From an uncultured Oscillospiraceae bacterium (lineage in GTDB: Bacteria > Bacillota > Clostridia > Oscillospirales > Oscillospiraceae), in the NCBI GenBank assembly GCA_905234575.1, contig CAJOIG010000032.1:1-11345 (forward strand): 11,345 nt of DNA. The letters run 5' to 3'. Position 1 is the first letter of the stretch. Each line of letters opens with the position of its first letter. The position numbers and the translations under genes are program-made. Positions 1 through 7,102 of this stretch are shown one piece after another. The notes below the pieces were generated by a model. The model searched no databases. It was not told the origin of the DNA and worked only from the letters and a program-made list of their open reading frames with translations.

Positions 1-540
1 AAGCTGCAGGGCACGCTGGAGGAACTGGACCGCGGGAGCTTCGACGAGGCCGTGAACGCCATCGAGAACTCCGGAAGCCTCTATATCGTCGGCATGCGTT
101 CCTCCGCGGCGCTGGCGAGCTTTCTTTCATTTTACATGAACTTTCTGCTGGATTCCGTCCGGCTCATCCACGACACCACGGCAAACGAGGTCTACGAGCA
201 GATCATGCACATCGGCCCGGGGGACGTGTATTTCGGCATCAGCTTCCCGCGGTACTCCTCGAGTTCGCTGAAGGCCATGAAGTTTGCCAAGAGCCGCGGC
301 GCGACTGTCGTCGCGCTGACGGACAACCCCACGTCACCCTTCGCCGCCATCGCGGACATCAACCTCTACGCCAAGAGCGACATGGTTTCTTTCGTGGATT
401 CCCTTGTCGGACCCATGAGTGTTTTGAACGCGCTCATCGTTGCCGTGGCGGCCCGCAAGCAGGAGACCCTGTCCCAGACCTTCGGGTATCTGGAGGGACT
501 CTGGAGCGAGTACGATGTCTTCACTACGGACAAGAGCTGA
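1..540 (+). CDS. RpiR/MurR-type transcriptional regulator, C-terminal SIS domain (5' partial)
   Basis: The frame is already open at base 1 and ends at TGA 538-540, so only the last 179 residues are present. They form a sugar isomerase (SIS) domain: a LYIVGMRSSAALA strand-loop near residue 27, then VYFGISFPRYSSSSLKAMKFAK, where the FPRYS-S loop is typical of RpiR-family sugar-phosphate sensors, then GATVVALTDNPTSPFAAIAD. In this family an N-terminal helix-turn-helix binds DNA and the SIS domain binds a phosphorylated sugar. The HTH would lie upstream of the window, so its presence is inferred. The next gene starts inside this one (26-bp overlap at 515-540), which implies cotranscription. The regulated target and ligand cannot be told from the sequence. 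A stand-alone SIS isomerase is less likely because of the RpiR-like FPRYS motif. Confidence 0.85.
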   Translation, partial: KLQGTLEELDRGSFDEAVNAIENSGSLYIVGMRSSAALASFLSFYMNFLLDSVRLIHDTTANEVYEQIMHIGPGDVYFGISFPRYSSSSLKAMKFAKSRGATVVALTDNPTSPFAAIADINLYAKSDMVSFVDSLVGPMSVLNALIVAVAARKQETLSQTFGYLEGLWSEYDVFTTDKS

Positions 541-1765
541 GGCGGTGGTCGTCATCGGCGGCGGCGCCGCCGGCATGATGGCCGCCGGTACCGCCGCGGC
601 CGAGGGCTGCCGCGTGGTGCTTCTCGAGCCGAATGAAAAGCTCGGGCGGAAGCTGCGGATCACCGGCAAGGGCCGCTGCAACGTGACGAACGACGCTCCC
701 GTGCGGGACGTGATCGCCGCCGTCCGGCGGAACCCGAAGTTTCTCTACAGCGCGCTCAGCGCCTTTCCGCCTGCGGATGTCATGGCCTTTTTCGAAGGGA
801 TCGGCGTTCCGCTCAAGACCGAGCGCGGCCGCCGGGTGTTTCCGGTATCGGATTCCGCGAATGACGTCGCGGACCGTCTCGGTGCCTGGCTGCGGGAGAG
901 CGGCGTCCGGATCGAGCATGCCCGCGCGGAGGCGCTTTTTTTGGACGAAGCCGGCGCGATCCGCGCGGTGAAAACGGACCGGGGAGAGGTCGCCTGCGGG
1001 AGCGCCGTGATCTGCACGGGGGGCGTGTCCTACCCGGGCACGGGCTCCACCGGCGACGGCTATGCTCTTGCCGCCTCCGTCGGACATCGGGTGATTTCTC
1101 CGGAGCCGTCCCTTGTCCCGCTCGAGAGCCCGGACGACTTCTGCGCGGAGCTGGCCGGTCTCGCGCCGCGGAACGTGACGCTCACGCTCCTGGAGGATGA
1201 TAAACCCGTGTATTCCGAGCTCGGGGAGATGCTGTTTTCCCATTTCGGCGTCACGGGGCCGCTTGTGCTCTCTGCCAGCGCGCACATGCGCTTCGGGGAG
1301 GGGCGGGCGTACCGCCTCCTCATCGATTTCAAGCCGGCCCTGACGGAGGAAAAGCTGGACGAGCGCATCCGCCGGGATTTTGAGAAATACAAGAACCGGG
1401 ATTTCGGCAACGCGCTGGACGAGCTCGCGCCGCGCTCGCTGATTCCCGTGCTGGTCCGTCTTTCCAGGATCGCGCCGGAGAAGAAGGTCCACTCCGTCAC
1501 CCGGGAGGAGCGCCGGACGCTGGTACATCTTTTCAAAGCGTTTCCTGTGCGTGTGTCCGGCCCCCGGCCCATCGCGGAGGCCATCGTCACCCGCGGCGGC
1601 GTGGACGTGCGTCAGGTCGATCCCCGCACCATGGCCTCGAAGCTCGTGCCGGGACTATACTTTGCCGGGGAGGTCCTGGATGTGGACGCTTATACCGGCG
1701 GCTTCAATCTGCAGATCGCATGGTCCACCGGCCGCTGCGCAGGAGTCCATGCAGGAAAGGAATGA
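515..1765 (+). CDS. HI0933/BaiN-like NAD(P)/FAD-dependent oxidoreductase
   Basis: A predicted 416-residue flavoprotein, a normal length for the HI0933/BaiN/aminoacetone-oxidase-like family. The N-terminus has a dinucleotide-binding GGGAAG loop (residues 15-20) and an acidic residue E38 at the end of the second strand, where FAD ribose is normally bound. It is followed by the family signature GRKLRITGKGRCNVTN (44-59). A CTGGVSYPGTGSTGDGY segment lies mid-protein, and the C-terminus carries YFAGEVLDVDAYTGG (from 382) followed by FNLQIAWSTGRCAG, which closes the FAD site. The ATG at 515 is preferred over an in-frame ATG at 440 because GGAG (503-506) sits 8 bases upstream and the protein then begins just before the FAD fold. 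Members are cytosolic oxidoreductases of mostly unknown substrate. The BaiN bile-acid role applies to specific gut clostridia and should not be assumed here. cmk begins 3 bp after the stop. Confidence 0.9.
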   Translation: MSSLRTRAEAVVVIGGGAAGMMAAGTAAAEGCRVVLLEPNEKLGRKLRITGKGRCNVTNDAPVRDVIAAVRRNPKFLYSALSAFPPADVMAFFEGIGVPLKTERGRRVFPVSDSANDVADRLGAWLRESGVRIEHARAEALFLDEAGAIRAVKTDRGEVACGSAVICTGGVSYPGTGSTGDGYALAASVGHRVISPEPSLVPLESPDDFCAELAGLAPRNVTLTLLEDDKPVYSELGEMLFSHFGVTGPLVLSASAHMRFGEGRAYRLLIDFKPALTEEKLDERIRRDFEKYKNRDFGNALDELAPRSLIPVLVRLSRIAPEKKVHSVTREERRTLVHLFKAFPVRVSGPRPIAEAIVTRGGVDVRQVDPRTMASKLVPGLYFAGEVLDVDAYTGGFNLQIAWSTGRCAGVHAGKE

Positions 1766-1768
1766 CCC

Positions 1769-2464
1769 ATGAACAATACACTTTGCTCCGTCGCCATCGA
1801 CGGACCGGCCGGCGCCGGGAAGAGCACCATCGCCAAGGCCGCCGCCAAGCGCTTCGGCTTCATTTACGTCGATACCGGCGCCATTTACCGCACCGTCGGC
1901 CTCGCCGCCTGCCGGGCGGGCGTCGCCAAGGACGACGTCCAGGGCGTCACGGCGCTGCTGCCGGGACTGGCCGTCCGCTTTGATTACGGTCCCGACGGCG
2001 CCCAGCGGATGCATCTCAACGGGGAGGACGTCAGCGGCCTCATCCGCACGCCGGAGATCTCGCTTTACGCCTCCGCCGTGTCCGCGATCCCGGAGGTGCG
2101 GGCGTTCCTGCTGGATATGCAGCGGGAGATGGCGCGGACCATGTCCGTCGTCATGGATGGACGGGATATCGGCACCGTTGTCCTGCCGGACGCCGGCCTC
2201 AAGATTTTCCTCACCGCTTCCGCGGAGGAGCGGGCGAAACGCCGCCTCGCGGAGCTTCGGGAAAAGGGAGATCCCTCGACCTACGAGGAGGTCCTCGCCG
2301 ATATGCGGCTGCGGGACCACAACGACGAGACCCGCGCGGCCGCGCCTCTCAAGGCGGCGGAGGACGCGGTCCTTGTCGATACCTCTTCGCTGACCCTGGA
2401 GCAGAGCATCGACCGCGTGTGCGCGCTGGTGGAGGAACGCTTTTTCCCGGAGGGGACGAAATGA
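1769..2464 (+). CDS. cmk: Cytidylate kinase (CMP/dCMP kinase)
   Basis: A 231-residue cytosolic enzyme that phosphorylates CMP and dCMP with ATP, salvaging and recycling cytidine nucleotides. The P-loop GPAGAGKST is at residues 12-20, the DTGAIYRT segment at 35-42 follows the first helix, and the CMP-binding MDGRDIGTVVLPDA motif begins at 129. The lid/LID-like basic segment EERAKRRLAELREKGD and the RLRDHNDETRAAAPL segment near residue 183 are typical of bacterial Cmk. Length is normal. AGGAAAGG (1753-1760) lies 8 bases before the ATG. The TGA overlaps the ATG of ispH (ATGA, 2461-2464), so the two are probably translationally coupled. In many clostridia a plsC acyltransferase lies between cmk and ispH; it is absent here. 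Confidence 0.96.
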   Translation: MNNTLCSVAIDGPAGAGKSTIAKAAAKRFGFIYVDTGAIYRTVGLAACRAGVAKDDVQGVTALLPGLAVRFDYGPDGAQRMHLNGEDVSGLIRTPEISLYASAVSAIPEVRAFLLDMQREMARTMSVVMDGRDIGTVVLPDAGLKIFLTASAEERAKRRLAELREKGDPSTYEEVLADMRLRDHNDETRAAAPLKAAEDAVLVDTSSLTLEQSIDRVCALVEERFFPEGTK

Positions 2465-4641
2465 ACGTGGTCCTTGCGGAGAGCGCCGGCTTCTGCTTCG
2501 GCGTAGACCGGGCGGTCAGCCTCACACGCAAAGCCCTGGCGGAGCACGGTTCCTGCTGGAGCCTGGGGGAGCTCATCCACAACCGCGACGTTGTCGACGC
2601 ACTGCGGAAAGAAGGGCTTTCTGTGGCGGATGACGTTGAAAGCGTGCCGGACGGCGCCCGTGTCGTCGTCCGTGCCCACGGGATCTCCCGTGCGGAACGG
2701 GATGTTTTGCAGGCGAAGGGCTGCGAGATCCTGGACGCGACCTGTCCCCGGGTGACACGCATCCACCGAATCGTCGAGAGGGCCTCCGCGGCGGGACGTC
2801 AGGTGGTCGTTTTCGGCGATCCGGAGCATCCCGAGGTGAAGGGGATCTGCGGCTGGTGCGAGGGGGCCGTCGCGGTGAAGGACCTGGATTCCTTCCAGAA
2901 TTGGGCAGCTTTTTCCGGTATCTTACAAAATGCACCGCTGACTGTGGTTTTTCAGACCACCTCGCATAAAAAAACCAGTGAACAAACTATTAATTCTTTA
3001 AAAAAAAGCTATACAAACGCCGAGTTTTTTGATACAATATGCGACGCCACGAGTATACGTCAGGCGGAAGCCCGAGCCCTTTCCGAGAGCTGCGGCGCCA
3101 TGGTGGTCGTGGGCGGAGCCCACAGCGCCAACAGCGTCCATCTCGCGGAGATCTGCCGGGAGGCGTGCGATACCGTCTTCTTTGTGCAGAGCGCGGACGA
3201 ACTGGACACAGCTAAGCTGTCCGGAATTGACCGTGTCGGTGTGACGGCGGGGGCCTCGACGCCCTCGTGGATAATTAAGGAGGTAGTAAACAAGATGAAC
3301 GAGCCTGAGATCCTGAAAGAAGAAATCGTCGAAGAGACTGTGCCTGTGGCGGAGGAGCCCACCGCTGTCGAGGAAGCTCCCGTTGTTGAGGAAGCCCCCG
3401 CTGCGGAGGAGGCCCCTGCGGCTGCTCCTGCTGAGAAGACCGAGATGACCTTTGACGAGCTCCTGGAGGAGTCCATCAAGACGATCTACAACGGCGATAC
3501 GGTCACCGGCGTCGTCGCTGCGATCGGAGCCACCGAGATCACTCTCGACCTTCCCACCAAGCACTCCGGATACATATCCGTGTCTGAATTCACGAACGAT
3601 CAGCCGGGCGTTGACATCAACGACCTCGTGAAGATCGGCGACGAGATCCAGGCTTCCGTTATCCGCGTGAACGATGTGGAAGGGACCGTCCAGCTTTCCA
3701 AGCGCCGTCTGGATGCCGCCAAGAACTGGGGCGACATCGAGGCGTCCGCCGAGGAGGGCACCGTCCTCGAAGGCAAGGTCTCCGAGGAGAACAAGGGAGG
3801 CGTCGTGATCAACCTCAAGGGTGTCCGCGTCTTCATCCCCGCGTCCCAGACCGGACTCGGCCGCGACGTTCCCATGACCGAGCTGGTCGGTCAGACCGTC
3901 CGCTTCAAGATCACCGAGGTCAACCGCGCCCGCAAGCGCGTCGTCGGCTCCATCCGCGCCATCGCCCAGCGTGAGCGCCGTGAGAAGGCCGAGAAGATCT
4001 GGTCCGAGATCGAGGTCGGTAAGAAGTACACCGGCGTCGTGAAGAGCATGACGTCCTACGGCGCCTTCGTCGACATCGGCGGCGTGGACGGTATGGTCCA
4101 TGTCTCTGAGATCAGCTGGAACCGCATCCGCAAGCCGGATGACGTCCTTTCCGTCGGCCAGGAGGTCGAGGTCTATGTCATCAACTTCGACCCCGAGAAG
4201 AAGAAGATCTCCCTCGGCTACCGCAAGCCGGAGGACAACCCCTGGACCAAGTTCACCGACACCTACAAGGAAGGCGATGTCGCCACCGTCAAGGTCGTGA
4301 AGTTCATGCCCTTCGGCGCCTTCGCCGAGATCGTTCCGGGCGTGGACGGCCTCATCCATATCTCCCAGATCGCCAACCGCCGCATCGGCAAGCCCGATGA
4401 GGAGCTCACCGTCGGTCAGGAGGTCGAGGCGAAGATCACGGCCATCGACAACGAGAAGCAGAAGGTCAGCCTGAGCATCCGCGCTCTGACCGCTCCCGCG
4501 CCCGCCCGCGAGCGCGCCGAGCGCAGCGAGCGTCCCCGCCGCCAGCCCGAGCCCCAGGGCGACGCGCTGGTCTACGAGATCTCCGCGGACGGACAGGCCA
4601 CCGGCTTTGCCCCCGAGGAAGACGAGATCGTCGAGGACTGA
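2461..4641 (+). CDS. ispH: Bifunctional IspH (HMBPP reductase) - ribosomal protein S1 fusion
   Basis: One open frame of 726 codons. Residues 1-278 are 4-hydroxy-3-methylbut-2-enyl diphosphate reductase, the final MEP-pathway enzyme making IPP and DMAPP. The three [4Fe-4S] cysteines are C12 (GFCFGV), C95 (DATCPRV) and C194 (DTICDAT), with active-site H40, H73, H123 and E125 (EHPEVKG). Residues 279-344 are an acidic Glu/Ala/Pro-rich linker. Four S1 RNA-binding repeats follow at about 345-415, 433-499, 520-588 and 605-677. The third and fourth have the classic YGAFVDIGGVDGMVHVSE and FGAFAEIVPGVDGLIHISQ cores. A basic, then acidic, tail closes the protein. Start: GGAGGGG at 2449-2455, five bases before the ATG. 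The same fusion name is already used in annotations of other Clostridia. Every one of 25 Arg codons in the S1 half is CGC or CGT, against 9 of 17 in the IspH half, so the halves may be expressed at different levels, possibly from the internal start at 3295. Confidence 0.95.
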   Translation: MNVVLAESAGFCFGVDRAVSLTRKALAEHGSCWSLGELIHNRDVVDALRKEGLSVADDVESVPDGARVVVRAHGISRAERDVLQAKGCEILDATCPRVTRIHRIVERASAAGRQVVVFGDPEHPEVKGICGWCEGAVAVKDLDSFQNWAAFSGILQNAPLTVVFQTTSHKKTSEQTINSLKKSYTNAEFFDTICDATSIRQAEARALSESCGAMVVVGGAHSANSVHLAEICREACDTVFFVQSADELDTAKLSGIDRVGVTAGASTPSWIIKEVVNKMNEPEILKEEIVEETVPVAEEPTAVEEAPVVEEAPAAEEAPAAAPAEKTEMTFDELLEESIKTIYNGDTVTGVVAAIGATEITLDLPTKHSGYISVSEFTNDQPGVDINDLVKIGDEIQASVIRVNDVEGTVQLSKRRLDAAKNWGDIEASAEEGTVLEGKVSEENKGGVVINLKGVRVFIPASQTGLGRDVPMTELVGQTVRFKITEVNRARKRVVGSIRAIAQRERREKAEKIWSEIEVGKKYTGVVKSMTSYGAFVDIGGVDGMVHVSEISWNRIRKPDDVLSVGQEVEVYVINFDPEKKKISLGYRKPEDNPWTKFTDTYKEGDVATVKVVKFMPFGAFAEIVPGVDGLIHISQIANRRIGKPDEELTVGQEVEAKITAIDNEKQKVSLSIRALTAPAPARERAERSERPRRQPEPQGDALVYEISADGQATGFAPEEDEIVED
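3010..3038 (+). promoter_or_regulatory. Candidate internal promoter within ispH, upstream of the S1 half
   Basis: TATACA (3010-3015, 4 of 6 matches to TTGACA) and TACAAT (3033-3038, 5 of 6 to TATAAT) are 17 bp apart. They lie in the most AT-rich part of the window (43 of 120 bases are G or C across 2941-3060, my count). If active, transcription would start about 250 bp before the internal S1 start at 3295 and raise S1 output over IspH. The elements overlap codons for residues 183-193, so coding constraint could also explain them. This is inference from motif match only. Confidence 0.35.
3277..3297 (+). promoter_or_regulatory. rpsA: Internal Shine-Dalgarno and ATG at the IspH-S1 joint
   Basis: AAGGAGG (3277-3283) is followed after 11 bases by ATG (3295-3297), in frame with ispH. 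Initiation here would give a free 448-residue S1 protein starting MNEPEILKEE, about the usual size for a Firmicutes S1 with four repeats. The IspH domain ends at exactly this point (IIKEVVNKM), so the site looks like an old intergenic start whose preceding stop was lost or never existed. Caveat: AAG-GAG-GTA also encodes the common IspH C-terminal KEV, so part of the motif may be coding-driven. Confidence 0.5.
3367..3420 (+). repeat. Three degenerate 18-bp tandem repeats coding for EEAP units
   Basis: Three consecutive 18-bp units (3367-3384, 3385-3402, 3403-3420) encode VEEAPV, VEEAPA and AEEAPA, residues 303-320 of the IspH-S1 frame. They differ mostly at third codon positions and form the core of the acidic, probably disordered linker ahead of the first S1 repeat. 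Such repeats usually arise by slippage duplication and vary in number between strains. Confidence 0.7.
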
Positions 4642-4663
4642 TCCCGCGCCAACCGATCGCATC

Positions 4664-4695
4664 AAAAAAGACGCCGAGCTTTCGGCGTCTTTTTT
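4664..4695 (+). terminator. Rho-independent terminator after ispH-rpsA
   Basis: A perfect 14-bp stem (4664-4677 with 4682-4695) encloses a GCTT loop. Its GC-rich core is GACGCCGA/TCGGCGTC, flanked by A6 on the left and T6 on the right. It starts 23 bp after the S1 stop and ends 47 bp before the next gene. The A tract would let it also act on the opposite strand, although no convergent gene is present. Confidence 0.92.
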
Positions 4696-4742
4696 GCTTG
4701 CAAAGCGATGCGAATGGTCGTAACATAAGAGGGAAGAACAAA

Positions 4743-5603
4743 ATGGGAGGGATGCCTGTGTTCCTGGCTCCGATCCTTCTTATGCTGCTGTGTGCGTATC
4801 TTGTGGCGCTGTGCCCCAACCGCGGACGGCAGGGGCGGATGCGCCCCTTTGAGGAGGTCTATATCGCCCACCGCGGCCTGCACGACAACGCCGCGCCCTG
4901 GCCGGAAAATTCGCTCCCGGCGTTCTGCCGGGCGGCGGAGGCAGGGTTCGGCATCGAGCTCGATGTTCAGCTTACGGCGGACGATGTTCTTGTGGTGTTC
5001 CATGACGAGACGCTCGCCCGGGCCTGCGGTGACGACCGGAAGCTCCACGAGACGACCTTCGTGGAGCTGCAGAAGCTGCGGCTGTTCGGCACGGAGGAGC
5101 ACATCCCCACGCTCTCGTCCGTTCTCGCGCTTGTGGACGGCCGGGTCCCGATCATCGTGGAGATCAAATCCGAGGGCCGCTGGCAGGAGACGACGCGGCG
5201 TACGGCGGAACTCCTGGACAGTTATGACGGCCTGTATTGTGTGGAATCCTTCCATCCAATGGTGGTGCGGTGGTTTCGGGAGAACCGTCCCCGTGTCCTT
5301 CGGGGTCAGCTTGCGACGAACTTCTTCCGGGAGCCCAATCAACTGAACGTTCCGACGCGCTTTCTGCTTACGAATCTCCTGCTCGATTATCTGGCCAAAC
5401 CCGACTTCATCGCCTACGACCGGCGGTATGCGAAGGGATTGTCCTTCCGCCTGTGCCGCGCGCTGTTCCAGCCGACCTGCGCCGCCTGGACGGTCAAAAG
5501 CCAGACGCAGCTCGACGAGGCTCGAGACAGTTTCAGCGTCTATATCTTTGACAGCTTTTTCCCCGACGGGGGTCCATTTACCGGTAAGGAGGAAACGTCA
5601 TGA
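4743..5603 (+). CDS. Membrane-anchored glycerophosphodiester phosphodiesterase (GDPD family)
   Basis: A 286-residue predicted enzyme that hydrolyses glycerophosphodiesters to glycerol-3-phosphate and an alcohol. One hydrophobic segment (about residues 5-24) is followed by a basic stretch, so it is probably anchored by its N-terminus. The GDPD (TIM-barrel) motifs are in order: IAHRG with H43, ENSLPAF (55-61), the metal-binding ELD with E72 and D74, and VVFHDETLAR with H87, then PIIVEIKSE further on. The C-terminal strand AAWTVKSQTQLDEA fits the family. ATG 4743 was chosen because GAGGGA (4729-4734) is 8 bases upstream. ATG 4752 has its purine run only 1 base away, and ATG 4698 has no ribosome binding site. 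The TGA overlaps the transporter start (5600-5603). Which diester it cleaves, and whether the domain faces in or out, is not clear; the basic residues after the segment suggest a cytoplasmic catalytic domain. Confidence 0.88.
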   Translation: MGGMPVFLAPILLMLLCAYLVALCPNRGRQGRMRPFEEVYIAHRGLHDNAAPWPENSLPAFCRAAEAGFGIELDVQLTADDVLVVFHDETLARACGDDRKLHETTFVELQKLRLFGTEEHIPTLSSVLALVDGRVPIIVEIKSEGRWQETTRRTAELLDSYDGLYCVESFHPMVVRWFRENRPRVLRGQLATNFFREPNQLNVPTRFLLTNLLLDYLAKPDFIAYDRRYAKGLSFRLCRALFQPTCAAWTVKSQTQLDEARDSFSVYIFDSFFPDGGPFTGKEETS

Positions 5604-7042
5604 AACAAAAGAATCAGCCCGGCGCCTTGCGACTCAACTACAAGCGCACCTTCCTCATCGGCTTTGCCTTTTTCGGCATCCTGCTGCTGTGGCAGGTCTA
5701 TGACTCCTGGTGCCCGACGTTCCTGACGGACATTTTCGCCCGGCGCATGTACGGGCTGAGCTCGGCCCAGCTCAAGGATTCCGGCGCGGAGAAGCTCTTG
5801 AACGTCCAGTGGCTCGTCGGCATCATCATGGCCTGCGACAACCTCGCGGCGCTGATCCTGCTGCCGATCTTCGGCTCGCTCTCTGATCGGACGAAAACGC
5901 CCATTGGCAAGCGCATGCCGTTCATCCTCACGGGAACGCTGGTCTCGGCGGTGGCGTTTCCGTTCATTCCGCTGTTCTTCCACTACAACCGCATCGGCGG
6001 CATGATCGCCATGATGGCGGTGGTCCTTATCTTCATGATGATGTACCGCAACCCCGCCGTCGCTCTCATGCCGGACATCACGCCGAAGCCCCTGCGGGCC
6101 AAGGCCAACGGCATCATCAACATCATGGGCTATTTCGGCGGCGCGTTCGCCACGGTCCTCGGCATGTTCCTGGTCCTCAGCCGGTACATAAACGCGGAGG
6201 ACGCCGCCCGGAACCTCTGGACCATCGAACTGCCGTTCATCATCGCGTCGGTGCTCATGGTGATCTCTGCCTTCGTGCTGTTCTTCACGGTGAAGGAAAA
6301 CCGCCTCGCGGAGGAACTGAAGGACGAGATGGCTCTCGGCGAGACGATGGCCGCGGTGGAGGATCCCATCAACGACGACGCGCCCATGTCGAAGGCGAAC
6401 AGGCGGATGCTCCTGGCCATTCTCTGCGCGGAATTCCTCTGGTTCATGGCGGACAACGCCATCGGGACCTACATCGGTAACTACGTCATCTACTATCTCC
6501 GTTCCGCCTCCAGCGCCACCTCGACGCTCATCATCGTCGGCGGCGTAGCCTCGGTGGTCGGCTTTGCCACCGCCGGCAGCATCGCGGACCGCATCGGCCG
6601 GAAGTGGACCATCAGCACGGGGCTTGCGATCACGGTCATTGCCCTCGTCATCATGTGCTTCGTCGCGCCGACCGGGCGCACGGTGGGCGAGCACGGGGAG
6701 TTCGCGTTCCCGACGCTGCTGTTTGCCGTCTGGGCCGTCAAGGGCTACGGCATGGCGCTCGTGCACAACTGCTCCTTCCCGATGGTGGTGGAGCTTTGCT
6801 CGTCGAAGAACATCGGCAAGTTCACGGGATACTACTATGCCGCGAGCATGTCCGCCCAGACGGTCACGCCGGTGCTCCTGGGTCTCGTGTTCCGGCTGAC
6901 CCTGGCCTGGCGCGTGCTGCCGGTGTATGCGACGATCCTGTTTGCTTTGAGCTGCGTCGTGTTCGTCACGCTTGTAAAGAACATCAAGGCCAAAAAGCTC
7001 GAAAACGTCAAAGGACTCGAGGCCCTTGGCGCGGACGACTGA
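5600..7042 (+). CDS. MFS/GPH-type (sugar:cation symporter-like) transporter
   Basis: A 480-residue polytopic membrane protein with about twelve hydrophobic segments in two halves: the first at about 18-36, the sixth at about 207-227, and a charged, acidic cytoplasmic loop at about 228-268 rich in Glu and Asp. The loop after the second segment reads LSDRTKTPIGKRMPFI from residue 94. This is the major-facilitator motif-A position in the form seen in glycoside-pentoside-hexuronide and SLC45-like sugar carriers. The equivalent loop in the second half reads SIADRIGRKW (327-336). AAGGAGG (5586-5592) precedes the ATG, which overlaps the stop of the phosphodiesterase gene by 4 bp, so the two are probably translated together. 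The pairing suggests uptake of a sugar or polyol related to the phosphodiesterase product, but the substrate cannot be read from the sequence. It does not resemble GlpT by the motifs I can see. Confidence 0.85.
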   Translation: MKQKNQPGALRLNYKRTFLIGFAFFGILLLWQVYDSWCPTFLTDIFARRMYGLSSAQLKDSGAEKLLNVQWLVGIIMACDNLAALILLPIFGSLSDRTKTPIGKRMPFILTGTLVSAVAFPFIPLFFHYNRIGGMIAMMAVVLIFMMMYRNPAVALMPDITPKPLRAKANGIINIMGYFGGAFATVLGMFLVLSRYINAEDAARNLWTIELPFIIASVLMVISAFVLFFTVKENRLAEELKDEMALGETMAAVEDPINDDAPMSKANRRMLLAILCAEFLWFMADNAIGTYIGNYVIYYLRSASSATSTLIIVGGVASVVGFATAGSIADRIGRKWTISTGLAITVIALVIMCFVAPTGRTVGEHGEFAFPTLLFAVWAVKGYGMALVHNCSFPMVVELCSSKNIGKFTGYYYAASMSAQTVTPVLLGLVFRLTLAWRVLPVYATILFALSCVVFVTLVKNIKAKKLENVKGLEALGADD

Positions 7043-7055
7043 CCTGCGAATCAGA

Positions 7056-7089
7056 AGGAACGCGGACGTCTGAGAGCGTCCGCGTTCCT
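7056..7089. terminator. Hairpin between convergent transporter and reductase genes
   Basis: AGGAACGCGGACG (7056-7068) pairs perfectly with 7077-7089 around an 8-base loop, a 13-bp GC-rich stem. It lies 13 bp after the transporter stop and 13 bp after the reductase stop on the other strand, so it could terminate both transcripts. There is no clean T run on either side, only the mixed GTGTATGTCGTTGTTATT on the right, so the intrinsic strength is uncertain. Confidence 0.7.
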
Positions 7090-7102
7090 GTGTATGTCGT
7101 TG

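Noticed and set aside
440..514. Upstream start for the flavoprotein gene
   Set aside because: It would add about 25 Pro/Arg-rich residues before the FAD-binding strand, deep inside the regulator gene. ATG 515 has GGAG at the right distance.
2998..4665. Long open frame antisense to the S1 half
   Set aside because: It mirrors the strongly biased codons of rpsA, shows Leu/Asp/Gly-rich low-complexity translation with no recognisable fold, and has no ribosome binding site context. It is a shadow of the real gene.
4698..4726. TTGCAA-17 bp-TAACAT as a promoter for the phosphodiesterase gene
   Set aside because: Only 4 of 6 matches at each element. The predicted start near 4733 would cut off the ribosome binding site at 4729-4734. 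The gene may depend on another signal or on read-through of the terminator.
5540..6766. Open frame antisense to the transporter
   Set aside because: Its translation is His/Asp/Arg/Glu-rich, as expected for the complement of a hydrophobic GC-rich gene. No domain is visible.
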